From an uncultured Prevotellaceae bacterium (GTDB lineage Bacteria > Bacteroidota > Bacteroidia > Bacteroidales > Muribaculaceae): DNA of 25,298 bases. The stretch covers positions 1 through 25,298 of the forward strand of contig CALGGO010000042.1 in NCBI GenBank assembly GCA_937916085.1, in the 5' to 3' direction. Both the position numbers and the translations under genes were made by a program. The notes below the pieces were generated by a model that searched no databases, was not told the origin of the DNA, and saw only the letters and a list, made by a program, of their open reading frames with translations. Positions 15,833-23,282 of this stretch are shown one piece after another; position 1 is the stretch's first letter, and the number at the start of each line of letters is the position of its first letter.

Positions 15833-15861
15833 AGCTCCCCCTCTATCTTAGAGGGGGAGCT
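15833..15861. repeat. GC-rich 11-bp hairpin with a degraded second copy
   Basis: AGCTCCCCCTC (15833-15843) and GAGGGGGAGCT (15851-15861) form a perfect stem with a 7-base loop but no T-run. CTATCTTAGAGGAGGAG recurs at 15907-15923 with one change, so this is probably an interspersed repeat that may also end the nuclease transcript. The rest of 15797-16079 shows only an 8-bp inverted repeat (CCAGTTGC 15953-15960 with GCAACTGG 15996-16003). Confidence 0.6.
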
Positions 15862-16079
15862 GCTAACGCAATGATTATCAAGCAACAAATTCATCTAACT
15901 CACGCTATCTTAGAGGAGGAGTTTTCATTAGATTCCACATTTTGACACACCCCCAGTTGCATTTGATTCAGAGTTTTGTAACACCCTCGTCAATCGCAAC
16001 TGGCTGACAAGGCACGCCATGTCCCTACATTTTTTTCACTTTTTTCCTGCAAAATGCGTGACAATTCAAGAAAAAGTTG

Positions 16080-16087
16080 TATTTTTG
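16080..16087 (+). promoter_or_regulatory. -7 promoter element of the EEP enzyme gene
   Basis: TATTTTTG fits TAnnTTTG and is followed by GGAAAATAA, as at the promoter near 11786. The -33 region (about 16057-16060) is weak. The leader would be about 45 nt. Confidence 0.45.
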
Positions 16088-16137
16088 GAAAATAATTGAT
16101 TTTTTGCCAAGAATATAAACATAAAACACATAGATCT

Positions 16138-17268
16138 ATGAAGAAATTATTACTCGCCGCTTTGGTGGCAATGGTTTTATTACCAGCGATAAACGCACAA
16201 GATGTGCAGCAAGGGAAACGTTACAAGATGTATGGAGTCATGTTCTACAACCTCGAGAACCTCTTCGACACCATCAACTCCAATGGCACCTACGACTTGG
16301 AGTTCTCGCCCAACGGAGCGCGCCAGTGGGACGGCCGCAAGTATTGGTCAAAAATCCACAATATGGCTTTCGCCATCTCGCAGATGAAGACCGACGCCAC
16401 GCCCTACGGACCCGCCATCATTGGCGTGAGCGAGATTGAGAACGAGACGGTGCTCAAAGACATCTGCCGCGACCCGCAAGTGCGCGACTGGCATCTGCAA
16501 ATCGCCCCTTACCACGACAGCCCCGACCGTCGTGGCGTGGATGTGGGTGTGTTGTATAACCCACGCTTCTTCCGTGTGCTCAACGTCACCAACCAGCGCC
16601 TGAGCGAGGAAGACTTCGACCGTGCCCGTGCTGCTGCCGTCCCCGAGCGTCGCAACGACCCGCAGTATGACTGGAACGACAACTTCCGCACCCGCGACCA
16701 GATTTGCGTCGTGGGACTCCTTGCTGGCGACACCGTTGCCGTGATGGTGAACCACTGGCCTTCGCGACTGGGAGGACAGGAGCAGTCCAGCCCCAAGCGT
16801 GAGGCTGCCGCCTATATGTGCCGCCGCACTATCGACTCGCTGGTGAACGTGCATGGCGACAACATTGGCATCATCTTCATGGGTGACCTTAACGACGACC
16901 CCATGGACAAGGCGTGCGCCGAGGCTCTTAACGCCAAGCGTAACATCGAGGACGTGGTGGGACCTAGCGATCTCTTCAACCCATTCTGGAACGTGTTGGC
17001 AAAGGGTGTAGGCACGCTGGCGTATAAGGGACAGTGGAACCTCTTTGACCAGATTGTGTGCAGCGGTTTCTTCACCAAGTACCGCGACAGCAAGGACAAG
17101 CCGCAACTCACCTACCTGCGCTGTGAGGCGCTGAACCGCGACTTCCTCAAAACCCAAGAAGGCGACCGCAAGGGCTACCCCCTGCGCACCTACAGCAGCG
17201 GCGTCTTCCTCAATGGCTACAGCGACCACTTCCCCACCGAGATATTCCTGGTGAAAGAGATGGAGTAA
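16138..17268 (+). CDS. Secreted endonuclease/exonuclease/phosphatase family enzyme
   Basis: This 376-residue protein has signal peptide 1-20 (INA-Q) and one EEP-superfamily catalytic domain. Visible motifs in order are FYNLENLFD (N38), GVSEIEN (catalytic metal-binding E99), RRGVDVGVLYNP (131-142), VNHWPSR (N205, H206), MGDLNDDP (D250, N252) and YSDHFPTE (D363, H364). That is a complete active site. Known members hydrolyse phosphodiester or phosphomonoester bonds with magnesium. Secreted members of this type often act as DNases or nucleotide phosphatases. ATG 16138 gives a clean signal peptide; upstream in-frame codons lack one. It follows two secreted nucleases on the same strand with its own promoter, so I infer a role in degrading extracellular nucleic acid. 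Substrate is unproven. Confidence 0.85.
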   Translation: MKKLLLAALVAMVLLPAINAQDVQQGKRYKMYGVMFYNLENLFDTINSNGTYDLEFSPNGARQWDGRKYWSKIHNMAFAISQMKTDATPYGPAIIGVSEIENETVLKDICRDPQVRDWHLQIAPYHDSPDRRGVDVGVLYNPRFFRVLNVTNQRLSEEDFDRARAAAVPERRNDPQYDWNDNFRTRDQICVVGLLAGDTVAVMVNHWPSRLGGQEQSSPKREAAAYMCRRTIDSLVNVHGDNIGIIFMGDLNDDPMDKACAEALNAKRNIEDVVGPSDLFNPFWNVLAKGVGTLAYKGQWNLFDQIVCSGFFTKYRDSKDKPQLTYLRCEALNRDFLKTQEGDRKGYPLRTYSSGVFLNGYSDHFPTEIFLVKEME

Positions 17269-17305
17269 GCTGCGGAGCAGCTGGGATTTCAGGCTTTTAT
17301 TAAAC

Positions 17306-17350
17306 TTCTAGATTATCTAGATGGTCTAGAATTTCTAGATTGTCTAGATA
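17306..17350. repeat. 9-bp tandem array, five copies
   Basis: Units TTCTAGATT, ATCTAGATG, GTCTAGAAT, TTCTAGATT and GTCTAGATA follow one another, each built on the CTAGA core with TCTAGA in every unit. The array fills most of the gap between the EEP gene and the U32 gene. Confidence 0.9.
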
Positions 17351-17376
17351 ATTTTTAGTGTATTATAGCAAGAACT

Positions 17377-18648
17377 ATGAGCAATCATGAACAAACTCTC
17401 CCCGATTCAAAATCACGAAGCGATTTTGAATTGATGGCTCCTGTGGGGTCGTGGGAGTCGCTGGTGGCGGCGCAGCAGGGCGGCGCTAACGCTATATATT
17501 TTGGCATCGAGAACTTGAATATGCGTTCCAAGTCGAGCGTGAACTTCTCGATCGACGACCTGCACACCATCGCCCGGTGGTGCGAGGAGCGCGGCATCAA
17601 GACCTACCTCACCGTCAATACCATCATCTATGACGAAGACATCGACTATATGCACCGCATCGTAGATGCCGCACGCGAGGCGCGCATCAGTGCCATCATC
17701 GCCAGCGACATGGCAACCATCCTCTATGCCCGAAGCATAGGGGTGGAGGTACACATCTCCACGCAGGTGAACGTGAGCAACAGCGAGGCGGTGCGCTACT
17801 ATGCCCAATATGCCGACGTGATGGTGCTCGCCCGCGAGCTCAACCTCGACCAGGTCGCTAAAATCCACGAGACCATCACCGCTAGCGACGTGCGAGGTCC
17901 ACACGGCGAGCAGGTGCGCCTCGAGATGTTCTGCCACGGAGCGTTGTGCATGGCGGTGAGCGGCAAGTGCTACATGAGTCTGCATGAGGCGAACTCCAGC
18001 GCCAATCGCGGCGCCTGCCGCCAGATATGCCGTCGCAGCTACGTCGTCACCGACCGCGACACTGGCGACGAGCTCACCATCGACAACAAATACATCATGT
18101 CGCCCAAAGACCTCAAAACCATCCACTTCCTCAATAAGATGGTGGATGCGGGGGTGCGTGTCTTCAAGATTGAGGGCAGGGCAAGAGGTCCAGAATATGT
18201 GCGCACCGTGGCGAGCTGCTACAACGAAGCACTAAACGCTATCGTTGATGGCACCTACTGCGAGGAGCGCATCGAGCAGTGGAACGAGCGGCTGGCTCGC
18301 GTCTTTAACCGTGGTTTCTGGGATGGTTACTACCTGGGTCAGAGGCTAGGGGAGTGGACCTCGAAGTACGGTTCCAGCGCAACCCACGTCAAGGTCTATG
18401 CCGCAAAGGGAGTGCGCTATTTCTCCAAGATTGGCGTAGCCGAGTTCCTGATGGAGGCGGGAGAGCTGCACGTTGGAGACGAGATAATAATCACCGGCCC
18501 TACTACTGGTGCTTTGCCCATGACAGTGGAGGAGATACGTGTTGACCTCAAACCCGTGGAAAAGACCGTGAAAGGCGAGCGGTTCTCCATCAAAACCGAC
18601 ACAAAAATCCGCCCCAGCGACAAACTCTTCCTTTGGAAACCAGTCTAA
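17377..18648 (+). CDS. U32 family protein, TrhP/RlhA-type RNA hydroxylation factor
   Basis: This 423-residue cytoplasmic protein starts its domain at FELMAPVGSWESLVAAQQGG (residues 17-36), the usual U32 opening. It carries the U32 signature EMFCHGALCMAVSGKCYMS (183-201), followed by RGACRQICRRSY. Cysteines 186, 191, 198, 214 and 218 include the likely iron-sulfur ligands. The C-terminal 80 residues form the beta-barrel extension seen in YegQ-like members. Relatives named peptidases are now known to take part in prephenate-dependent tRNA or 23S rRNA hydroxylation (TrhP, RlhA). Which one this is cannot be told here. ATG 17377 is kept because ATG 17434 would remove the conserved FEL. The extra 16 residues contain a DNA hairpin (17405-17431). 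Confidence 0.85.
   Translation: MSNHEQTLPDSKSRSDFELMAPVGSWESLVAAQQGGANAIYFGIENLNMRSKSSVNFSIDDLHTIARWCEERGIKTYLTVNTIIYDEDIDYMHRIVDAAREARISAIIASDMATILYARSIGVEVHISTQVNVSNSEAVRYYAQYADVMVLARELNLDQVAKIHETITASDVRGPHGEQVRLEMFCHGALCMAVSGKCYMSLHEANSSANRGACRQICRRSYVVTDRDTGDELTIDNKYIMSPKDLKTIHFLNKMVDAGVRVFKIEGRARGPEYVRTVASCYNEALNAIVDGTYCEERIEQWNERLARVFNRGFWDGYYLGQRLGEWTSKYGSSATHVKVYAAKGVRYFSKIGVAEFLMEAGELHVGDEIIITGPTTGALPMTVEEIRVDLKPVEKTVKGERFSIKTDTKIRPSDKLFLWKPV
17405..17431. repeat. Perfect 10-bp inverted repeat inside the start of the U32 gene
   Basis: ATTCAAAATC (17405-17414) and GATTTTGAAT (17422-17431) flank the 7-base loop ACGAAGC. It encodes residues 10-18, a part not shared with typical U32 proteins. 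In mRNA it would form a hairpin about 30 nt after the start codon. Confidence 0.75.
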
Positions 18649-18694
18649 TTAATGCATAATGCATTCATGGTACGCAAATCGTGTGGAGGATTTG

Positions 18695-18724
18695 TTGAGC
18701 CGTGTAAAATTTCGCATATTCTTG
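18695..18724 (+). promoter_or_regulatory. Possible promoter of the OmpH envelope operon
   Basis: TTG at 18695-18697 is followed after 19 bases by TATTCTTG (18717-18724), one base from TAnnTTTG. An 8-bp inverted repeat (TTGCAAAT 18722-18729 with ATTTGCAA 18748-18755) overlaps the presumed start site and could be an operator. Confidence 0.35.
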
Positions 18725-18809
18725 CAAATCTCGATTTTTTTACGGAAATTTGCAACTTTTTACGAGAGTATTCATTTTTTTTCTTAATATCAAACGAATA
18801 TAACTTGAA

Positions 18810-19424
18810 ATGAAAAAGTTCTTTTTAATGGCTTTTGCGATGGTTGCAATGAGCTTGGCAGCACAGGATGTTGCCACTAAACCCTTTACTGTGAGGTATA
18901 TAGACGAGAATAGGTTGTATGAGCAATATATTGTGGCTCAGCAGTATGTGGAGCTTCAGAACAAGCTCAAAAATGAGTTTCAGCAGGCTGAGCAAAAGAA
19001 GCGCAAGGAGATAGAGACGTTCTACAACCAAGTGCAGAACAAGTATCAGAAAAACCTATATAAGACTCAGAAAGCCTTTGAAGCCGACCAGAAAAAGCTC
19101 GAGCAGATGCAAGACAAAGCCCAAAAGGACATGGAGGCTATGCAAAAGAGCATGGAGGCGCAGCTCAACACCGAGCAGATAAAGCTTGCCAACGAGATTG
19201 ACGTGTTCCTCACCGACTATGCCGTGCGCAACGACTACGACGCTATCCTGCGCAAGGAGGCTTCAATGTTTATCAACCCCAAGTGGGATGTCACCGACGA
19301 GGTCGCCGAGGGACTCAACGCGCGCTATAACGCCGCCCATGCTCCCGAAGCCCTAGGCAAGCCCGTTGTGGATGGTCAGTCGCCCGTCGATGAGAATGCC
19401 GCCAAAGATGTGGCAAACCCTTAA
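18810..19424 (+). CDS. OmpH/Skp family periplasmic chaperone
   Basis: This encodes 204 residues with a signal peptide (1-18, SLA-A), a short beta strand TVRYIDENRLYEQY (27-40), and a long charged coiled coil (about 45-140, rich in Gln/Lys/Glu). It ends with a C-terminal head part containing NEIDVFLTDYAVRNDYDAIL. This order matches Skp/OmpH, which holds unfolded outer-membrane proteins in the periplasm. The last 25 residues are Pro/Asp-rich and probably disordered. It heads a four-gene operon: the PAP2-barrel gene follows after 16 bp. A chaperone for barrel proteins ahead of two barrel-type genes makes functional sense. Confidence 0.85.
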   Translation: MKKFFLMAFAMVAMSLAAQDVATKPFTVRYIDENRLYEQYIVAQQYVELQNKLKNEFQQAEQKKRKEIETFYNQVQNKYQKNLYKTQKAFEADQKKLEQMQDKAQKDMEAMQKSMEAQLNTEQIKLANEIDVFLTDYAVRNDYDAILRKEASMFINPKWDVTDEVAEGLNARYNAAHAPEALGKPVVDGQSPVDENAAKDVANP

Positions 19425-19440
19425 TAAATTGCAATCATAA

Positions 19441-21177
19441 ATGAGACGATTTCTGCTGATAACATTCTTACTTGCTTGTGCAACAGGTATAAAGGCACAA
19501 GAGGTAGAGACTCTAGTTGCCGACACTGCGCCCCTCGTGATGGAAAGCGATGTGGCTGTCGATAATGGCACCTATGAGGCACCACCCTCACTCTCGCCAA
19601 GTGTCGCTGCGCTTGCTGTACCCGAGTTTAAGCCCTATGAGCCCCCCAAAGCTCCCGACTTCAACTTCATCAAGAGCCGCACCAACCCTGCTGTGAAGCC
19701 CTATCGGTTCCTTGACGACCAGACGTGGGTGGGAATTCCCCTTTTTATCTCAGGTCTCATTGCCAAGGGCGAGAAAACGGCGTTCAGACAGGACTACAAC
19801 AACCCTAACACAAAAATTCGTCTCATCAAGACCAATTTCCACAATGAGATTGACAACTACACGCAATATGTGCCTTTGGCTCTGACCATAGGTCTGAAAA
19901 TAGCTGGCGTGGAGAGCCGCAGCGACTGGCCCAGGTTCTGGGCGTCGTCGGCAGCCTCGGCGGCAATCATGGCGGGATTGGTCAACGGCATCAAATACAC
20001 CGCCAGCGAGATGCGCCCCGACGGCTCCACACACAACTCGTGGCCCAGCGGCCACACCGCCACGGCGTTCCTTGCCGCCACTATTCTTCACAAGGAGTAT
20101 GGCTTGACACGCTCGCCATGGTACTCGGTGGGAGCCTATACGCTAGCCACCGCCACCGGCGTGATGCGTGTGCTCAACAACCGCCACTGGATTAGCGACG
20201 TGCTCTCGGGAGCCGGCATCGGCATCCTGTCGGTGGAGCTGGGCTATGGCTTGATGGACCTGCTGTTCAAGCAGCGTGGCCTGCAGCGCGGCGACCTAAG
20301 CGTATATCCCGACCTGCGAGCCAATCCGTCGTTCTTCGCCATCTCGATGGGAATAGGGCTGGGCAACAAGAACCTGACACTGCCGCCATTTGACTTTGGC
20401 ATCCCGAGCGAGATACTTGACGGAGAAGAGATTGACAACAGCGAGCCACTGCAGCTCAAGTTCCGGTCGGCGACGGCGGTAGGTGTTGAAGGAGCCTATT
20501 TCTTCAACCCCTACATTGGTGTAGGAGGTCGCCTTCGTGTGAAAGCCACCCCCATCAACGGTTGGAGCAAGTTTGCCCTCAGCGAGGAAGACGACATGCA
20601 GCAGTTCTTTAAAGACCCGCTGTTCAACAATTCAGTCCAGCAAATCAGCCTGACCATCGAGAGTGACCACATCACTGAGTTTGCCGCCGATGCGGGCGTG
20701 TATTTCAGCTTCCCGTTCTCCTCGCGCTTTGCCCTTGGAGCCAAGGCGTTGATAGGCCGCAGCGTGATGGACGACATCGACATCAACGCCCGATATTCGG
20801 GCGAGCAGCTGAAATTCAATGAAGAAAGTATGTTTGACGACGATGCCCCCATTTTCAAGCCGGCGGGAGAAGTCGTTGATTACAAGTGGGACTATATCGA
20901 TGTAAAGGCTTCCAATTCTATGAAATTTGGTACTGGTGTCTCGCTCACCTACGCTCACAAGAACAATTTCTCGTGGCGTGTGTTCTGCGACTATGACTAC
21001 TCGCGCAAGACCTTCACCGCCACCTATCACCCATTGGGGTTGATGGAGGGTCTCTCGCCCGACATGGTGTCGTTTATGGAGATATTAGATTGGGACATGA
21101 CCAAGCCGGCAGTGTCGAGTGTCAAGAAGTCGCTCCACCAGTGGGTGCTCGGTGGTGCGCTGTGTGTGTCGTTTTAG
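19441..21177 (+). CDS. PAP2 phosphatase fused to an outer-membrane beta-barrel-like domain
   Basis: This encodes 578 residues with signal peptide 1-19 (IKA-Q) and a Pro-rich linker (about 45-72). A PAP2 domain follows (about 90-275) with all three motifs: KYTASEMRP (K185, R192, P193), SGHT (203-206) and R243-(x5)-H249-(x3)-D253. Residues about 300-578 are rich in alternating aromatic and polar strands and end in WVLGGALCVSF, with a terminal Phe, as in outer-membrane barrels. The enzyme would remove phosphate from lipid or isoprenoid phosphates, or from a soluble phosphomonoester. Presence of a barrel suggests action at the outer membrane rather than the inner one (inference). All catalytic residues are present. 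The next gene starts after 26 bp. Confidence 0.82.
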   Translation: MRRFLLITFLLACATGIKAQEVETLVADTAPLVMESDVAVDNGTYEAPPSLSPSVAALAVPEFKPYEPPKAPDFNFIKSRTNPAVKPYRFLDDQTWVGIPLFISGLIAKGEKTAFRQDYNNPNTKIRLIKTNFHNEIDNYTQYVPLALTIGLKIAGVESRSDWPRFWASSAASAAIMAGLVNGIKYTASEMRPDGSTHNSWPSGHTATAFLAATILHKEYGLTRSPWYSVGAYTLATATGVMRVLNNRHWISDVLSGAGIGILSVELGYGLMDLLFKQRGLQRGDLSVYPDLRANPSFFAISMGIGLGNKNLTLPPFDFGIPSEILDGEEIDNSEPLQLKFRSATAVGVEGAYFFNPYIGVGGRLRVKATPINGWSKFALSEEDDMQQFFKDPLFNNSVQQISLTIESDHITEFAADAGVYFSFPFSSRFALGAKALIGRSVMDDIDINARYSGEQLKFNEESMFDDDAPIFKPAGEVVDYKWDYIDVKASNSMKFGTGVSLTYAHKNNFSWRVFCDYDYSRKTFTATYHPLGLMEGLSPDMVSFMEILDWDMTKPAVSSVKKSLHQWVLGGALCVSF

Positions 21178-21203
21178 CTTGAAAAAATAATAAATATATA
21201 TCT

Positions 21204-21935
21204 ATGGTAAAAAAAATTATTGTATTATCACTGCTGGTTGCCGCATCCTTATCGGTAATGGCTCAGCAAACAAACAGTTACATTCCCTATAAGACATTTG
21301 ACGGAGAGCACAAGAACGAGGTCTCGGGCTATGTGATGGGGGGCAACAATGTTGTCGCGGGTAGGTTTGGAGGACTTGAAGCCTCTTATACACGACACCT
21401 CACGTCGCGCTGGCACGTGGGCGGTGATGTGCAGATGCAGTTTGGCAAGCAGCTTTTCTCCATCGACGTGCAGGGAGGGTACCGCTTGCCTGTCAAGTAT
21501 GGCAACATCAGTTTTGATGGTAAAATCATGTATAACTACTACCACAAGTATGGATTTCACGAGATGGCCTATAACTTGTCAGCTACTTGGGAGAGTGCCT
21601 ACGTTGATTTTCGCATCGGCGAGTCGCTGGTCCACTACCATAAAAGAGATGTAATTATGGGGTGGGGATATACCGAGCCGCCGTTGTTCACATTTGGTTT
21701 TGGTGCCAACATTCGCCACCGCAACAATCCGTGGAACATTGGTTTGTTCTTCCGCAACTACGATGACTTCTACTACGAGAACTGGAACATCAACTGGGGC
21801 ATCCGTTGGTATGCCAAGGTGAAGGAGCGTTGGAATTTGTTTGGCGAGTTCAACATCCGTCCCGCAGGCTCGATGAGCCAGCTGGCAAGTAAATATGAGG
21901 GTTCAGTTAAATTAGGTTTGAAATACAAATGGTAA
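21204..21935 (+). CDS. Outer-membrane beta-barrel protein, function unknown
   Basis: This 243-residue protein has signal peptide 1-20 (VMA-Q). The remainder has repeated short strands with alternating aromatic residues (SFDGKIMYNYYHKYGFHEM, WNINWGIRWYAKV, WNLFGEFNIRPAG) and ends SVKLGLKYKW. This is typical of a small 8-12-stranded outer-membrane barrel; the final Trp is an acceptable barrel-signal residue. No catalytic motif is seen and I do not recognise the family. It lies in the OmpH operon, 26 bp after the PAP2-barrel gene. The following lipoprotein gene starts only 8 bp after its stop, which suggests translational coupling. Confidence 0.7.
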   Translation: MVKKIIVLSLLVAASLSVMAQQTNSYIPYKTFDGEHKNEVSGYVMGGNNVVAGRFGGLEASYTRHLTSRWHVGGDVQMQFGKQLFSIDVQGGYRLPVKYGNISFDGKIMYNYYHKYGFHEMAYNLSATWESAYVDFRIGESLVHYHKRDVIMGWGYTEPPLFTFGFGANIRHRNNPWNIGLFFRNYDDFYYENWNINWGIRWYAKVKERWNLFGEFNIRPAGSMSQLASKYEGSVKLGLKYKW

Positions 21936-21943
21936 ATTCAATT

Positions 21944-22975
21944 ATGAAAGCAAAATATATCATTATAGCATCAGCAATGGCTCTTGTGGCTCTTACACAA
22001 ACCTCTTGCGAGAAAGTTAGTCCCATCGGCGTGCTCATGGCGGGCACCGCGGTAGAAGACCGAGTGAAGATGTCGGAATTGTATTATAAGGAATATCTAA
22101 TGGCATCATCCAACGACATACACGTTAAACCCGACGAACATGGTGAATACAGCTATTCATTCCTTGTTGGCGGTGACAGCCATGTCACCACCGATCCTGG
22201 ACGCATGGACGAGATGTTTGCCCTGGGACTAGAGGGTGATGACTTGCTGTATTGTCATCTGGGAGATATAGCCGACACTAAGCCAGAGTATTACATTGTG
22301 CTTGACTCTCTCATCCAGAAAGCCAAGGAAAGATATGTTGACAAGTACTATGAGATAAATGAGTATGGGCGGTGGAATGAAAAAAGCGATCCTTACGACG
22401 TTATTGGCTCTGCTTATGATGAAATCAGGTTCCCGTTCTTCCCCGTTGTCGGTAACCATGACCTCACTCACAACGGCTGGGCGTTGTGGAGCAATATTTT
22501 CCACTCCTCATTCTATGAGTTTGATGTAAATTGCGGATTTGATGAGAATGATGAGCAGATCCGCGACCACTTCATCTTCCTCGACACGGCAAGCGGCACC
22601 CTGGGCAAGCGTCAGGTGGAACTGATAGAAGAAGGTTTGCTCGACGGTGAGAAAAATTATCGCTACACCTTTATCTTCAGCCACACTAATATCTTCCTGC
22701 CCTCGCACTTGCAGTTTGCTTCGACCTTCCCACGCGAGGAGGCCTATTTCCTGCTCAATCAGTTTAATGAGTGGGATGCTTCAGTCGTGTTCTGTGGCCA
22801 TGTGCACAAGTGGGATGAGCGTTTTTACAATGATGTCTATTACTTGACTCTCGACTCAATGAGCGAGCGCAACAGCCCTGACCCTGGAGACTACCTGGTG
22901 CGTGTTAAGGTTTATAGCCAAGGTGGCTACGATATCGAGAGGGTTCACATGAACTATGTAGCACCCAAGAAGTAA
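21944..22975 (+). CDS. Calcineurin-like metallophosphoesterase lipoprotein
   Basis: This 343-residue protein starts at ATG 21944, which gives a hydrophobic signal ending TQTSC (C22), a slightly atypical lipobox. The catalytic motifs of the calcineurin fold are complete in order: GGDSH (the DxH motif), GDIAD, GNHD, FSH and GHVHKWD. These bind the two metal ions. The family includes phosphomonoesterases and phosphodiesterases; the substrate cannot be told. Placed in an operon with OmpH, a PAP2-barrel and an orphan barrel, it is probably a periplasmic or surface phosphatase. No terminator is seen until 23089-23117. Confidence 0.85.
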   Translation: MKAKYIIIASAMALVALTQTSCEKVSPIGVLMAGTAVEDRVKMSELYYKEYLMASSNDIHVKPDEHGEYSYSFLVGGDSHVTTDPGRMDEMFALGLEGDDLLYCHLGDIADTKPEYYIVLDSLIQKAKERYVDKYYEINEYGRWNEKSDPYDVIGSAYDEIRFPFFPVVGNHDLTHNGWALWSNIFHSSFYEFDVNCGFDENDEQIRDHFIFLDTASGTLGKRQVELIEEGLLDGEKNYRYTFIFSHTNIFLPSHLQFASTFPREEAYFLLNQFNEWDASVVFCGHVHKWDERFYNDVYYLTLDSMSERNSPDPGDYLVRVKVYSQGGYDIERVHMNYVAPKK

Positions 22976-23088
22976 GGAAAAAGGACGAAGGATAAAGTAC
23001 AAAGGATAAAGAGCAAAGTACAAAGTACAAAGTACAAAGTAAAAGTAAAAAGTACAAAGGATAAGGGCTAAAGTACCAAAAAAACAAA
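22976..23088 (+). repeat. A-rich 7-bp tandem repeat region
   Basis: CAAAGTA occurs four times exactly in tandem (23014-23041). It is flanked by diverged AAGTA-, AAAGGATAA- and AAAGTAC-type units from 22981 to 23075. No coding potential is visible. This is the longest gene-free stretch at the end of the envelope operon. Confidence 0.8.
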
Positions 23089-23117
23089 AAAGTGCCGCGA
23101 AAATCTCGTGGCACTTT
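23089..23117 (+). terminator. Terminator of the envelope operon
   Basis: AAAGTGCCGCGA (23089-23100) pairs with TCGTGGCACTTT (23106-23117) with one G-T pair and a 5-base loop, followed by GTGTTTT. Runs of A precede it, so it could also act on the minus strand after the AbiE operon. Confidence 0.75.
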
Positions 23118-23149
23118 GTGTTTTAGTATGTACTCCGACTGGGACATGC

Positions 23150-23248
23150 ATGGAGCAGAGCGTAAAGACTCTCCCAAGTTCTAACAACCTCAATAATGAT
23201 GAGGTTTGTGATGATGACGAGTTCGAGGACATTGACCTCGATGACTAG
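23150..23248 (+). CDS. Possible small acidic protein of 32 residues
   Basis: A frame from ATG 23150 to TAG 23246 encodes MEQSVKTLPSSNNLNNDEV followed by an extremely acidic tail (CDDDEFEDIDLDD). A Rho-independent terminator lies 8 bp after the stop (23256-23280), which suggests that something on this strand is transcribed. An overlapping 18-codon frame (23128-23184) also exists, so a frameshifted gene remnant is an alternative. There is no clear promoter and no recognised family. Confidence 0.3.
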   Translation: MEQSVKTLPSSNNLNNDEVCDDDEFEDIDLDD

Positions 23249-23255
23249 TTTGACG

Positions 23256-23280
23256 AGCCATCACACAAGGATGGCTTTTT
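23256..23280 (+). terminator. Rho-independent terminator before the AbiE toxin stop codon
   Basis: AGCCATC (23256-23262) and GATGGCT (23270-23276) form a 7-bp stem with a 7-base loop, running into TTTTT (23276-23280). It faces the convergent AbiE operon. Confidence 0.75.
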
Positions 23281-23282
23281 CA

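Noticed and set aside
15870..15945. A 24-codon frame beginning MIIKQQIHL
   Set aside because: It runs through the degraded hairpin repeat and has no promoter, signal or conserved feature.
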